A DNA stretch of 64,000 nucleotides from Bombyx mori (GCF_030269925.1 NC_085112.1:11967501-12031500); one strand, 5' to 3'. Numbered from the stretch's first letter, positions 31,897 through 44,065 are shown. Notes: generated by a model not told the origin, from the sequence alone. Translations and numbers: made by a program.

Positions 31897-32238
31897 TTGC
31901 ACAACGCAGCTGCAGATGCATTGAGCCGGATACCTATTACATCGAACAGCTTAAAGGAAATGCAACAGCATGTAGTATCGTTCATGACAAGAGTACAAGC
32001 TCGTAGGTTACGTATTGACTGTGACAACAATAATATGACTACGGAGGTATCCTCTACTCCAAGGCCTGATCAACCTAAAGTAGTGGAAATCCTCAAACGA
32101 CCAATTGACGGCGTTGAATTGATGCTATTTTGTAATAAAAATACATTAAAACAGATAGAAAAATTCAAACATTTTACTAGTGATAATGGTAACTGCAAAT
32201 TCGTGGCTGAAAAATCAGCAATTTTTATAATTTCTTAA
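31897..32238 (+). pseudogene. Pol remnant (RNase H end) of the LTR element
   Basis: The frame begins with NAAADALSRIPI, the hallmark end of the Ty3/Gypsy RNase H domain (N..ADALSR), and continues about 100 residues into the region that normally precedes integrase before stopping. Reverse transcriptase and integrase core are absent. Confidence 0.6.
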
Positions 32239-32519
32239 TCGTTGTCTACCGTAAGTGTGTTAACGAGAGAATTATAACGTTTTTGCAAGCAAATCAAAGT
32301 AAACCTGCTCGTTATAATTAAAAGCAAGCGCTATGAACGATTTGTAGACAATTTTATAAAGGAAATGAGCCATTTGAAAGATTTTCCCAAGTTACTTGTT
32401 ATTAAAGATGTGACAAGTATTAATGACAAAGAAGTTTAATATTTTGTGTAATTTAGTTTAAGTAAAAAAAAAAAAAAAGTAATGATGTAATAATATCTTT
32501 TTTTTTAAAAGGGGGGAGG

Positions 32520-32638
32520 TGTAGTGTGCAGCTCACCTAACCTTATATTTGTAACTGCACACACTAAATTATAACAGTATTACACGAATTGTCGACTTGA
32601 ACAGTTCTCTTTTATTTCACCTACAACACTCCAATACA
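32520..32638 (+). repeat. Right LTR
   Basis: Same 119 bp as the left LTR by eye; preceded by the purine tract and followed by TCTG. Confidence 0.9.
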
Positions 32639-32906
32639 TCTGAAACAATTATCAATAAAACATATTTTTTTGAGTAGAGCAAAAAACCGATGACAGACAA
32701 ACTGTTTTCGCTTTAACTAAGAATAGATTGAACACAATACTTGCACGTGTTTATTTAAATAAACTTGAGAACCGTGCACTGCCTACGCAATTTTTTACTT
32801 CCATTCATAAAGAACGTAGAACGCGTCATACATCGCAGCCAAATTATAAGGCAAACGTTAATCTTGACAAGTCAAAGCTTCTTATCGACATAATTGATCT
32901 ATTAAA

Positions 32907-33150
32907 CGGCCGTCCGGTGTAGTGGTAAGTGACATGGTCACTACACAAGGGGGTCGCGAGTTCGAATCCCGCCAAGGGAAGATATTTGTATGATAAATAT
33001 AAATGTCTTTCCAGGGTTATGGGTGTATATTACATATATGTATGTGTAAAATAAAAATATTATATTTATTTCCGTTATCTGGTACAAGTTCTTTACGAAC
33101 TTAGCACGGGACCAGTTAACGTGGCGTGATTGTTAATAAAAATAAATAAA
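32907..33150 (+). mobile_element. tRNA-derived SINE
   Basis: Head GGCCGTCCGGTGTAGTGGTA (A box) and GCGAGTTCGAATCCCGCC (B box) form a tRNA-like 70-mer whose ends do not pair, so it is not a tRNA gene. Body with TTACGAACTTAGCACGGGAC; tail (AATAAA)n. Confidence 0.75.
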
Positions 33151-34424
33151 AAAAGAACATGGAAGTGCAATTTTTTTTTCTTCTGTTCTTACTAAATGGG
33201 ATCTTTGGCCTTTTGTTGAAATTTTTTAACGTCCAATAACAATGGAATTGACGCTGTACTTAGTCGAATTCAAGCGATACCCAATCGGGAGGAAATGAAA
33301 TGGCAATTTACTGTAAATCGTCGTCCTGTACAATATTTTTGTTTTTAAATTAAAGGTTCTTGTGTTGTATTGTCTGAATAGTATTCTTATTTATTTAAAT
33401 GTGTGTGTCACGATGGGTTGTAGATCTATTGCCCTAGTCGCCATCTTTTACGGACGATAATATCAACCAATCTAGCCAAGTACAGTTTCATAAATAATAA
33501 ATTAATAGAACTAGATATACTAGATAATAAGAAAGTTATTTCAAACAGACTCTTTTTCTGAACGATTTTATTCAGCATACTGAAAAGAACATATTTTACG
33601 AGCTGTCCAGTCGTTTTCCGATTTGTCACACAAAAACCAGTCATTATTCATAACCCCGTTGTGCAAAAGCCTCAAAACATATCCGCGAGAATCATTCATC
33701 TGTGAACGATGCATTTTCCTTGTTCCATTGTAATAGGACGGGGCGTTTGAACTTTGCCAAAGCTCGATGCTTAAAGAGTCCTATAAATATAGACGTATCT
33801 CATTCTCATCGAGTCACAATCGCGGACCTCGTTTAGGTATTGTTATCCGTTTTTGCACGACAATAATGAACGAGGATGTGTGAAGATGAATTATGAAGTA
33901 AACGTGATGTCGGCGTCACATTTCCAGAGAACGCTATGTGATTCGTTTTGACAAATGCAAACAAATTAATTTGTCTGAATTTGAGCTTTTGAAGACATTG
34001 TTGCCAACTGACGTGTGAATCCTTTCAATCGACTCCTATTTAATATTTTTAATTCTATAAAAAAAACATAGTATGGGTCGTATAAGCTGTTCATCTGTAT
34101 TACCAAGTACCATTTCTTAAAACCTCTATAATAAATGTGGTTCTTCCAGCTAAGTTTGAAAAAAGATCTCGACGGTACACAGAGGCTTTAATGCACGATT
34201 GGTGTTCTAATTCGGTAGGACGTAAGCTCTTCCGTATTTGAGACGACTAAAAGGTATTTTTGTAGACGTGACGTGATCCCACTTCAAATAAAGGTTAATT
34301 GTATTATCCAATCATATCATTATCCAACCATACCCAACCCTCCACCGTGGAATGCATGTCTGCTGCCGGGAAATCGGCAAGACGGGGGTCACCAATTAGA
34401 CATGAACCGACAGTTTTTATTTTA

Positions 34425-34580
34425 ATAACCTAATTAAGTGACTAGCTCACAGAGTACCTCGTATTGAGTGGAGCCCATAGATATCTGAAAACGAATGCTT
34501 CTACTCACCTTGATATATGAAGTCTCTAATTAATTATGTTGTTTAAAAGTTGTTATATCCTTCAAACTCGGAACGCATAG
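34425..34580 (-). repeat. SINE tail, degenerate minus
   Basis: Faint match: GTGGAGCCCATAGATATCTG, CACCTTGATATATGAAGTC, CCTTCAAACTCGGAACGCA. Confidence 0.45.
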
Positions 34581-35532
34581 CAGCTGGTTTGTCTATATTG
34601 TTTGGTAGGTAAATGAGATGAGAATATTCCTACTATAGACCGATTCAGTAGCTATAGCACATAGAGATGCAGGTCAGAGATCAATTGATATCTCATAATC
34701 AACCTTACGTTATTTTGTACCATCTGGAACTTTTGTTTATGATATAGAGTAAAAGTCAACAGCAACACCAAGCCAACATTCCTTAATTTTAATGGTAATC
34801 AAAAATTGAACACTCAACTAACAATTTTCATTTTGAAGAGAAAAAAACAAGACTCAAACAAACAATAAACCACTGTGTTGAAAAATAATATGTTAAAACT
34901 ATTTATAACAGAAACATACTCAATACATTATTTTACATATAAAAATAAAGGGCAGTCAACAAGAAATTACATGAGCCAAATTCGACATAATTAATTGCCA
35001 ATTAAATTTTTCATAGGCATATTTACGCAACCACAATATTCTATCGATAGAACTGATGAATTGCAATTTAAAGCCGGTTAATTTTAAACTATCTAAGTGA
35101 GACTATTGTTACTGTGAAACAACCAGAAATATCAACCATTCATAGTTTCGTGCACTTCTACAACCCTTAATGGGGTATAACTTTCGATTCATGTCTTACT
35201 TCGTCTACCAGGATATTAATTTTCTATTCGCCTAAGGTTTTTGCTACACACTACCTCCAATGTTCGTTGAGTCAACCTGTACATATTCTTTTTCCAGGGG
35301 ACCACTCAAAAGCAATTGTCAGAGCATTACATGCATCAGTACTCTCCAACAGGCCTAGCCTAAATGGATTGTCAAGAAAAGGAATAGATTGAATAAGAAA
35401 ACAAGATGAAGTCTACTGATTCCCTGTGCACCCGTATTTTTGATTCTGACCTATTAATTATGTATACGTTGATTTCAAATCCTAATACGTCAACTATCCA
35501 TAATTCAGCAATTGAAACTTTTATAAAAATAT

Positions 35533-35749
35533 ACTAATATATAAATCTACAGTGGTTTTTACGGATGTTCCGTTATAACTACTGAACCATGCATCCGATT
35601 GACTTGAAACTTGGTATCCATGTAGAAAATACATGTACTTAATGGATAGGCTAATATTTATATGAGTGTTGGACTCCCTAATAACAATGGCAATAAATAA
35701 TAACGTTCATTTTAAATGCGCAGCGAAATGGGCGAGTACGGCTAGTTAT
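35533..35749 (+). mobile_element. Short Helitron-like element, second family
   Basis: ATATAAATCTACAGTGGTTT start, CCGATTGACTTGAAACTTGG, end GGGCGAGTACGGCTAGT. CTAGT end, no coding. Confidence 0.6.
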
Positions 35750-36519
35750 AAATATGAATTAATTATTAAAATAATAAGATAATAAAATTAATAAAAAAAA
35801 AAATAGAATAAACCAAATATGTCTGTGATTGTACATGAGGAGTAGCTTCGTAGTACCAACGACCGGTTGATTGGTGTGTGCGCCGGATGCCCTTCAAAAG
35901 CTTAATTAGTACTGATGCAGTGTATGAATGTTTGTCTGTATACATTAGGGATGTTGACTTATTTTTTATTATTTAATTCAAAATCGAAATCTGAAAAAAA
36001 TGAAGGACCATTCCGAAGTAAATTAGAAAAAATCCATTGAAGTTTCGGGATAAGCACTCCTTGACATCACCGCTATTAAAATGCAAGAATGACAGCGAGA
36101 TCTTCCCACTGCTTAGGCACTCTCCCTCAAACCCACCACTAACATGAAGACTTAACAACTGCTTTAAAAGGCAAAGGTTTCTTTTTAATATTACTTTCTG
36201 TTGCATCCCTATTAATGATGTCAAAGATTAACGCTGCGTGAGTTATTTTTGAAATGAGTATGAGTACTAAAAACGTTTTTATACTTCTTACGTAGGTACT
36301 CTGCGTTTGTCGAGCTAGCTAAAGAAACGTACGTCTTATTGTCTCCCGCCAAGGATTAAACTTGTTTAACAGTGATGTAAACTTTAAAGTGCTCTCAATC
36401 TGGAGTGGTACATAATACCATATACAATTTCATGTTAACACCATATACCATTGATACCTAATTCAGTTGTTGAATTGATTTTACAACAGAGAACCGAAAC
36501 GGTCAAAAAGAAATGAAAG

Positions 36520-36655
36520 TTTTTCTGTGGGCTCCGATAACCACTTAACACCAGGTGGGCTGTGAGCTCGTCCACCCATCCATGCAATAAAAAAGTAAAA
36601 AAAGACCATTTAACACCGGGTGGCCCATGAGGTCATTCACCCGTCTGGACAATTA
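36520..36655 (+). repeat. Two consecutive SINE 3' ends
   Basis: First CTGTGGGCTCCGATAACCAC to CATGCAATAAAAA, then a second partial ACCATTTAACACCGGGTGGC to CCCGTCTGGACAAT. The doubling looks like one tail inserted behind another. Confidence 0.6.
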
Positions 36656-37864
36656 AATAATAATTGTAGCCGGCCTTAATGTATGATAGTACTGATAGTG
36701 TATTGAACATCGGTGATCGTAACGATGTTGCAAGTAACGATTGAAGTGTTGCGTGTTTAAATGCTATTTACGCGTGACTGATCCTTATCAAAATCGTCAG
36801 AAAACGCTGAATTACATTGCATATTTCTTTTATCGATTATACTTTATAGAAACAATGATTGACAGTAATAACTTTAGAATGCTATTTATGTTTTGTTTTT
36901 GAAGTGAAACCTCTTTATCGACGTAGGGAGGAAAAAACGTATGTAACGTTTTTCGATTACGCGCCATCTTAATTTCTTCCGTTACGCGCCATGTTTATTT
37001 TATATATATTCAGTTTGTTATCAACAGATGTCGCTGCACGTAGATTCAACAATACCTGAATCGCGGTGACGAGATGTTACACAGTTGATAGAGGTTCTCG
37101 TATTTCTCTTGATTAATTGTACCTACCTGGCGTCAGGGTACTGTGATCATGCAGGCGGTTTCCCTGGGGTGCGGCTGCTCCATTGGATTGCGGAGTGGTT
37201 GATCCTTGCGATTATTTAATCGTTTTTCGCTTTTTTAATATCTGAAGTATCTCTATATTTTATGTAATTTTAGCACGGTTTTATGAACTTAACCTGTATT
37301 TACGTACGTATGTAACGAAATATTTCAAGGCAATTTTCATGAACTGTTTCGCTTGAAAATTTGTTCAAGGTGCGTTACAATACGCTGTACCAAAAGCGAA
37401 ATGAATTCAGGTTTGATTCCCGATCGAAATGAAAGATGATGATTTTTTATTAGGTACGCCTTTTCCTATTCTCACATGTGTTTTCGGTACCCACAGCAAA
37501 AAGAGATCCTATTTCCGAAAAGTAAAATTTCGTAACGTTTTCAAAGAAAGAAAGAAAGAGTGAGAAATAAATTATTCACTCGCTAAGCATAGTGAAAATG
37601 AGTTATTACATAAATTAAAAGCAGCGTGTATGCTTTGTCGTTATTTGACATGCGAATTTTAGGGCAGTGCAAGATATTATGATATTAAATAATTTACCAT
37701 TCTTTCATCCATCATTCAACTAATTATTAAAAAATCAATTTATTTTCAATGTCGTCCCTAAGAAAATCATTTATGTGATAATAGTTTTCACTAATAAGAT
37801 TATCTTTTAGTTTTTTCTTAAAATGAAAATCGTCTCTTAATTTCTTTGGTATTTTTTTTTGTTT

Positions 37865-38100
37865 AGATGAGTGGACGAGCTCACAGCTCACCTGGTGTTA
37901 AGTGGTTACTGGAGTCCATAGACATCTACGATGTAAATGCGCCACCCACCTTGAGATATAAGTTCTAAGGTCTTAGTATAGTTACAACGGCTGCCCCACA
38001 CTTCAAACTGAAATGCGTTACTGCTTCACGGCAGAAATAGGCGGGGTGGTGGTACCTTCCCGCGCGGACTCACAAAAGGTCCTACCACCAGTAAAAATGC
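37865..38100 (-). mobile_element. SINE tail, minus
   Basis: Reverse copy from GAGCTCACAGCTCACCTGG to GGTCCTACCACCAGT. The MITE at 38118 follows directly. Confidence 0.78.
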
Positions 38101-38117
38101 TTTAACTTAATTAAACT

Positions 38118-38393
38118 GAGTCGTCTATTATCAAAGGTGGCAATCTGTGCATTTGGACAAAAAAAAATTATTGATATGTCAATACAGATTGATTTGAATA
38201 TAATCGTCTCCTTCAAATAATACGGTTCAAAACCTGCAATAAATAAAGGTTAATAGTTAACCTGTTATTTATCTAAGATGTCGTTCCGAGGAGTTTTGTG
38301 ACTGCCAATGGAATACAAAGTCAATAATTCGTTTTTCTGATTTACCAATCATTGTCCAAAAGTCAGATTGCCGGCTTTGATAATAGTCGATTC
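38118..38393. mobile_element. 276-bp MITE, copy 2
   Basis: Same element, same length and orientation as at 13128, a few substitutions; flanked by AACT on both sides. Sits just past a minus-strand SINE. Confidence 0.85.
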
Positions 38394-38727
38394 AACTATG
38401 CTTTTAATTATTAGTCGTACAACGTAAACATAACACGTGCTATTGTTTCCAATTACGCAACGAATACTATCACTATATGTTTTATTTTAATGAATGCTAT
38501 CGAAAAACGCATTGCGTCGTCACCAGGAAGAGCGAGATTTAGGGATGCGTATACTGTAAAATTATAGAATAAAATGTTTATATTTTATCAAGCTTCAATG
38601 TGTTGTTTCTGCGCGTTAACTATGAGCAAATAAATTTATTTAAGTATTATCCGAGCCGTGAGATCGTTCGTATTTTTTAACTTAAAAAAAAATAAACTAA
38701 ATATCTGATTTTTTATTTATTTGCTTA

Positions 38728-38935
38728 TGAAATCATCGTAGCCTAAAATATAAGACACCCAGTCTATATTTATCGGGCGAAGCGACAGTGCCAACGTTCA
38801 AATTTCGCAGGCATATACCAATTTTTGTAAAAGACATACGAAATCAGCACGCTTGCACGAATGACTTACGCGGTGAAAGAATAACGTCGTGTAATAAATA
38901 TCACACTCGCATAAATATAATTAGTACCTACTAGA
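38728..38935 (+). repeat. SINE head/body fragment
   Basis: GAAATCATCGTAGCCTAAAA head through CGGTGAAAGAATAACGTCGT; diverged and cut off where a Helitron-type repeat begins. Confidence 0.5.
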
Positions 38936-39362
38936 GGTCCCGCAGTAGTCGAAATTCGACTATAATTAATTGGAATTGTAAGTTTGTACACTATTATGAT
39001 TGTATTTTATACTTCTATAATCACCAAATTTGGTCAAATTTCGCCAAGGCTACACTATAAAAAAAATATTAATAAAGACAAACAATATTTAATCTGTTCT
39101 CAATTTGACCCCCCCGTCAAGAACAAAAGCTTGACAATAAATAGTATGCATGCGTGTGTGCGTCAAATACATGGTATGTAGTGTGTGTGTAATGTTTTCT
39201 TTATTGATTTAATGTATCTTATATGCATTATTTAAAAAAAAAATAGCATTGTGCACTTCTTCTTTATATTCTCTATAAGTGTGGAAAATTTCATACTGCT
39301 CCGTCCTCGCAATTTTCGTAAAAAGGGATACAAAGTTTTTGCTTCACGTATTAATATATAGA
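38930..39362 (-). mobile_element. Short Helitron-like element, third family, minus
   Basis: Reverse of the copy at 11236: begins ACTAGAGGTCCCGCAGTAG and ends GCTTCACGTATTAATATAT. The short frame at 38984 is within it and not a gene. Confidence 0.7.
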
Positions 39363-39489
39363 TATACAGTACTGTGTGCTTAGTGCTTGTTTTTTAACGT
39401 TCTCGATAGCGTAAAAGTTAACTCAAATTTGTATGGAGTTGGACCGTTTGCCGCTAGGAGCGCTTTTCCAACTGCATACAGATTTTTGT

Positions 39490-39700
39490 TTTTTATTTTA
39501 TTTTTCGTGCCGGAGGCCAAACCCTTACGAGGTCCCCGCGCCTAGATGCGCGCGGGGTATACGGGACTTGATGATCTGCAGTTGTTGGGAACGGTGAACG
39601 GTGACGATCTGCAGGTGGGAGAACGCTATGAAACTCGCACTAAGCACACTGGTGCTAGGGCGTTTTGTGAGATGACTGTGATGTAGATCGAAGGGATTAA
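39490..39700 (+). repeat. Possible LINE 5'-region fragment
   Basis: GC-rich CGTGCCGGAGGCCAAACCCT..GAGGTCCCCGCGCCTAG..GCGCGGGGTATACGGGAC. A related block lies at 61870-61970. Dispersed and GC-rich in an AT-rich setting; family not assigned. Confidence 0.4.
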
Positions 39701-39759
39701 GCGAAGAGACAGTCGTTACATATAATTGAGACTTACACATAGGTAGGATCATGTCTCAA

Positions 39760-39860
39760 GGTTAATGGTGGTATTCACGGTATGACATAATATGTGGGAT
39801 CAGGTAACGACTTAACACCAAACGATTTGTGACCTCATTTATCCGTCAATGAATTTAAAA
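39760..39860 (+). repeat. SINE tail, very degenerate
   Basis: Only ATGTCTCAAGGTTAATGGTG and ACGACTTAACACCAAACG resemble the family. Confidence 0.35.
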
Positions 39861-40279
39861 AGCATTTTTATGATTTTATCTCGGTTCATTATTTCAGACT
39901 ATTGGAATATTTTTCTAGGCTCCGATCGACTGAAATCTAGTTCTTCAGTATGATCTTCTAACAGTGATCACGGTGCTTCCAAGTGCTTCAAAATATCCGG
40001 AATTCACTTAATTTTAAAATTTTAATAAGAAGCCGTTAAATACTAACAATAAATAGGTATCGCCGTGAAAGTTGAAAACAAATCCACAGAAAGACCAAAA
40101 AGGTCATATTATATTTTATATAATTTATTTGTCTAATATAGTATAAATCATCATTATTATCATTATCATTATTATCAACACGACTCGATTCTGTCCGATT
40201 GATTTTCCTTAGCGAGTTTCGAAATCAATTCTATCAAAGTTTAAATATGTACAGAACACTCTCTTGAAGCTGCTGATAG

Positions 40280-40600
40280 CGCTTGACAATTACTTTTTTA
40301 TTAGGAAACCGGCCGGCAAAAGCAGCCTTCCGTCATTCGCATTCAGACAGGAAAGCATCATCGATGCGAATTAATGAAGTTGGAACACGAAGCGTCGTTG
40401 CGACGAGCATCGCAAGCGCAGTCACAAGACGTCAGTGCCGCCGCGCATTTCAGACGATATAGACGGCTATCGCCCGTCGTAACTCCAACGGGGTCAATGA
40501 CAGCGATATCGATTATGTTACGGTTTTAATTGATTAAAATATAATCGATCATCACACGAGATTTTAAGGTGAAGCCGGATTAGTGTTTTGATGCAGGAAG
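40280..40600. promoter_or_regulatory. GC-richer unique block upstream of anosmin
   Basis: CGGCCGGCAAAAGCAGCC through CAACGGGGTCAATGACAGCG is unlike any repeat here and markedly richer in GC and CpG than its surroundings. It is 4.4 kb upstream of the anosmin start. An enhancer or distal promoter is possible; no direct evidence. Confidence 0.25.
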
Positions 40601-41677
40601 TAGTTACATTTATGGACCATTTATTGTTTTATCGGTATAATTATATGGTATTTATTACAAATAAACTTTTTTGTTATCGATATTTTGTAGCGTTCGAAGA
40701 TTACAAAATAATTTTGAATTTCTTAGTATTACTTTTAATGCATTCAAAGGTATCAATTTAATCCGAAACCAAAAAATGATTTTGTCAAGAAAACTTTTCA
40801 TTTTTTTTAATATTTTCTTGTAGTCATTTTAGGAGAGACGTATTATTATTTATTTCTTTATTAGTATGTCTCTTCAAGAGTTGTATAATACAGTGCAGTT
40901 CGATTGTTAGAGAACGTGCGATTTCATACATATCTTGAAAATTAAGAATTATCTTGTCATGCCCAACCGATTTTGAATGAAATAAAATAAAATTAAGGTT
41001 AGTAAGAAAAAACAAGAAATTTTCTATCAAATAAACTTTAATTCTACCGAAAATTAAAATCACACAATTTCATTCGTCGGTCTTAAATACCATTTACTGA
41101 CGATAAAAAAATAACCCCAGAATCGTTTTTTTTTTTGTTGTTGATTAAAGCAACGTAAGATTAAATTGCCTAAATATATTCTCTGTCAATACGTTTATGA
41201 AAAATAAATCCTAAATTGTGAATACTGGTGACAAATATAGACATAATCACTCAAAACAGAAAATTATACTTGGAACTGCATAAGTCTGAGTCGCCAAGGG
41301 AGATAAATTACCCAAAATTAGGCATTTTAAGATTGACAACGGCGCTATTTAAAAAAATACCTAAATATAAGATTGAAATTCGCACAAGAGTCGATGTGCA
41401 TTTATTACTCGTACTAGTAGTATTTTTTTCTTATCTTAATACTATAATATATGGTTGATAACCTTTTAGTTGGTATTGTTATTTAATCGCTAATTGCAAT
41501 CTATGCGATAAAAGAGCAACGCCTTGTTAACATAAGAAATTAATAATCATTTACTTGAGGGACTTTCTTTGAATTCATATTAAAAATGTTTCAATTATAT
41601 AATTTTTTTTATATTGTTTTTAGACAAATCCACACAGTTCATACGTGTAAGTTTAAAAAAAAAGAATTTCCAGACTT

Positions 41678-41795
41678 TGTAGGCAGCGGCTTGGCTCTGC
41701 CCCTGGCATTGCTGAAGTCCATGGGCGACGGTAACCACTCACCATCAGGTGGGCCGTATGCTCGTCTGCACAAAGGGCAATAAAAAAAAATTGCT
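41678..41795 (+). mobile_element. LINE 3' tail, family B
   Basis: GTAGGCAGCGGCTTGGCTCT to GCACAAAGGGCAATAAAAAA; close to consensus. Confidence 0.78.
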
Positions 41796-42544
41796 TTCAC
41801 AAACGATCTTATTGTTTGATGAGGAAAAGTTTTGTCTAATCTTTTTAAAACTGTCAATGACATTGACAATAGCAGCCGCAACAAGCTACCAAACTTGAAG
41901 ACTTTATGTTTTTATGGAAACATTAACCGGGTGGTATCTCTATTCGTCTGTGTACTTATTCGTGGTAGGGATGACCGATGTTAACATTGATTCAAAAATA
42001 TCGATTAATATCAACGTCTGTAAATTTCGATACTCGGTATTTGTATTTTTTGCGATACGAATTAATTCTACAGCAGTTTAAAAAAAAACAATAATACCCT
42101 ATTATTGTTAGAAACAATCGGCATTATAGTATATTTGTATGTTTAACATCTAATGACACATTCAAAATTTATTTATAAAATCAATTGTTGATACGTGATA
42201 CTCATTATGATGTTGTATTTCTAAGTATTTAAAATATTTTTTTCGAGGCTATCGATGTTTTAGAGGACTTAACACAACACATATACAATCCTAAACATCG
42301 ATGAAATTGACGATTATATGTATTATAAGCATCTAGGGCAAGAAAAGTAAAAAAGAAATATGAACCTTGGAATAGATCCAGCGACTAACCGAAATCAGTT
42401 TTAGATTTAATTTAGCAACAGAATCAGATCTCATACAAGACTTGAATTAAAGATGAAAAAAAATTTTTCGAAATTTTTTTGCTTTATTAACGAAAAGCCA
42501 AACTTTATAGTGCTCTTCAAAATTGAAGCGCCTAGGTTTTTTAT

Positions 42545-42680
42545 GGGTCCTGCTCACGGCTTATTTGATTGTACATGATCACAAGAAGGCATAGGCTTCA
42601 CAAGGTGAATGTTGCTCACGGCTTATTTAATGGTACATGATCAACATTAAGGCATAGGCGCCACTAATCACAAGGTGAAT
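42545..42680 (+). repeat. Short direct duplication
   Basis: GCTCACGGCTTATTT..TGTACATGATC..AAGGCATAGGC..CACAAGGTGAATG occurs twice, about 65 bp apart. Confidence 0.75.
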
Positions 42681-42929
42681 GTTTCACCCACCATGAAGTA
42701 CAAAGTTCTTAATTCCAAAACTGGCCCACCTTTCAAACCGGAAAGCAAGTTAGCTTCGCGCCAGAAATACGCAAGACGGTGTCCAGCCAGCATCATGACT
42801 TTATTACCATCGCACTGCCCACTCCTGGAACAAACTTCATTCATACTACCTACAACTTTTTTACCTAGTATTATTCGACTCTGGAAAGAACTTCCCTCCA
42901 AGGTGTTTTCTGAGCGCTATGCCATGTTT
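42560..42929 (+). pseudogene. LINE reverse transcriptase C-terminal fragment
   Basis: ORF part IIRLWKELPSKVFSERYAMF matches the end of insect LINE ORF2 (RLWN.LP..VF). It is broken at 42930 by a reversed family B tail and appears to resume after about 43131 as FKYDLRSMLRGRYRLDR. Confidence 0.6.
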
Positions 42930-43130
42930 TTTTATTACTTTATAGGCAGACGAAAATACGGCCCGCCTGATGGTGAGTGGTTACCGTCGCTCATGGACGT
43001 CAGCAACGCCAGGGGCAGAGCCAAGCCGCTGCCTACCGTTTAACACCCTCCACAAGCCTCGTTTGAAGAAGGACATGTCATAACCGTCGGGAAACACAAC
43101 CAAAGTCCCTCCGCAGACCCAGAAAATGTT
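42930..43130 (-). mobile_element. LINE ORF2 end plus tail, family B, nested
   Basis: Minus strand reads FPDGYDMSFFKRGLWRVLNG then AGGCAGCGGCTTGGCTCTGC and an A-rich end. It lies inside another LINE fragment of opposite orientation. Confidence 0.7.
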
Positions 43131-43144
43131 CTTCAAATATGATT

Positions 43145-43235
43145 TGCGAAGTATGCTCAGAGGTAGATACCGACTGGATCGCGCGACTGTCATTACTGAC
43201 TTCCATGAGTAACGATACAAAGGGAATAAAAAAAT
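43145..43235 (+). repeat. LINE 3' tail, family B-like, degenerate
   Basis: GAGGTAGATACCGACTGGAT, ACTTCCATGAGTAACG and AAAGGGAATAAAAAA; continuation of the fragment at 42560. Confidence 0.5.
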
Positions 43236-43579
43236 ACATAGCGGGCATTCCACAGACTTAAGACGCCTGTTAGACGCGCAGAGATCGTAAATTAATAGGC
43301 CGTTTATCAAAAGTACTGGTATGCGATCACCGCCTTATATTGCAATACAATAGAGAATACTACCTCAGATCCAAGCTTGAGTGACGTCATTAACGTTGTA
43401 TCTGTGGGTTTTTGTAAACATATCAGTAGTAGGTCTGTGAGCTCTTCTATCTAATTACAGTAAAAATATGCACAAATGGCGTATGGAAAGCTCTTATCGC
43501 TTGTGGAATTTAAGCTATTTAAATAGAGTAACTTACTGGTCTAAAGGAATTATCAGAGAAAGTGCGAAAATAGCCCCGG

Positions 43580-43858
43580 CGATTGACTAAAGAGCGGACG
43601 GTTAGCGTGGTGTGGACATGTGATGCGTAGAAGGGAAATGCATGTGACTAGGAGATGTATGGAAATGATAGTGCAAGGTAGGCGGAGAAGAAGTCGACCG
43701 GAGAAGACATGGATGGAGTGTGTGAATGACTATAGGAGAGAGAGAGAGGGGTGAGTGTTGAGATGAGCTGAGAGAAGAGAATGGAATAGAATAATTCGCT
43801 GTGCCGACCCCACCCAACCTAGTGGGATAAGGTGGAGACAAAGAAGAAGAAGAAATAG
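43580..43858 (+). pseudogene. LINE polymerase C-terminal fragment
   Basis: Encodes RLAWCGHVMRRREMHVTRRC and RRRRSRPEKTWMECVNDY, then GTGCCGACCCCACCC and a (GAA)n-rich 3' end. Related minus-strand copies at 52188 and 56848. Confidence 0.75.
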
Positions 43859-43964
43859 AGTACTGGTCTCGGTGCAATAAAAGACACCCAAAATTTATTC
43901 TTTGTGGATGTTAATGTATGTAATGCGGTTTGAATAATGAAGTATTTAATGATGATTACTAGGT

Positions 43965-44065
43965 AGCGACTTAGATTTGCCCCTGGTATTAGTGTTGTTT
44001 ATGATCGACTGTGACCAATTAACATCAGGTGGGTCATACGCTCATCTGCCTACAACGGCAAAAAC
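43965..44065 (+). repeat. LINE 3' tail, family B, degenerate
   Basis: GTAGCGACTTAGATTTGCCC through TCATCTGCCTACAACGGCA. Confidence 0.6.

Larger units (their letters stand above)
30565..32638 (+). mobile_element. Compact LTR retrotransposon (Ty3/Gypsy-like, internally deleted)
   Basis: 119-bp LTRs (30565-30683 and 32520-32638) that look identical, starting TGTAGTG and ending CAATACA, flanked by an exact 4-bp target duplication TCTG. A primer-binding-site-like TGGCGACC follows the left LTR and a polypurine tract (AAAAGGGGGGAGG) precedes the right one. Only 1.8 kb lies inside, so most of gag-pol is gone. Identical LTRs suggest recent insertion, presumably driven by proteins from a complete relative. 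Confidence 0.9.
33151..37860. other. Gene-poor AT-rich stretch
   Basis: Apart from the SINE pieces at 34425 and 36520 and the Helitron-like copy at 35533, nothing recognisable. Short frames at 33426 and 35973 (minus) lack codon bias, motifs or splice context. Confidence 0.5.

Noticed and set aside
32907..32978. Functional tRNA gene
   Set aside because: A and B boxes are present but the acceptor ends do not pair and a SINE body with A-rich tail follows.
35973..36224. 83-codon minus frame
   Set aside because: Faintly transposase-like composition but no conserved motif, no ends and no splice context.
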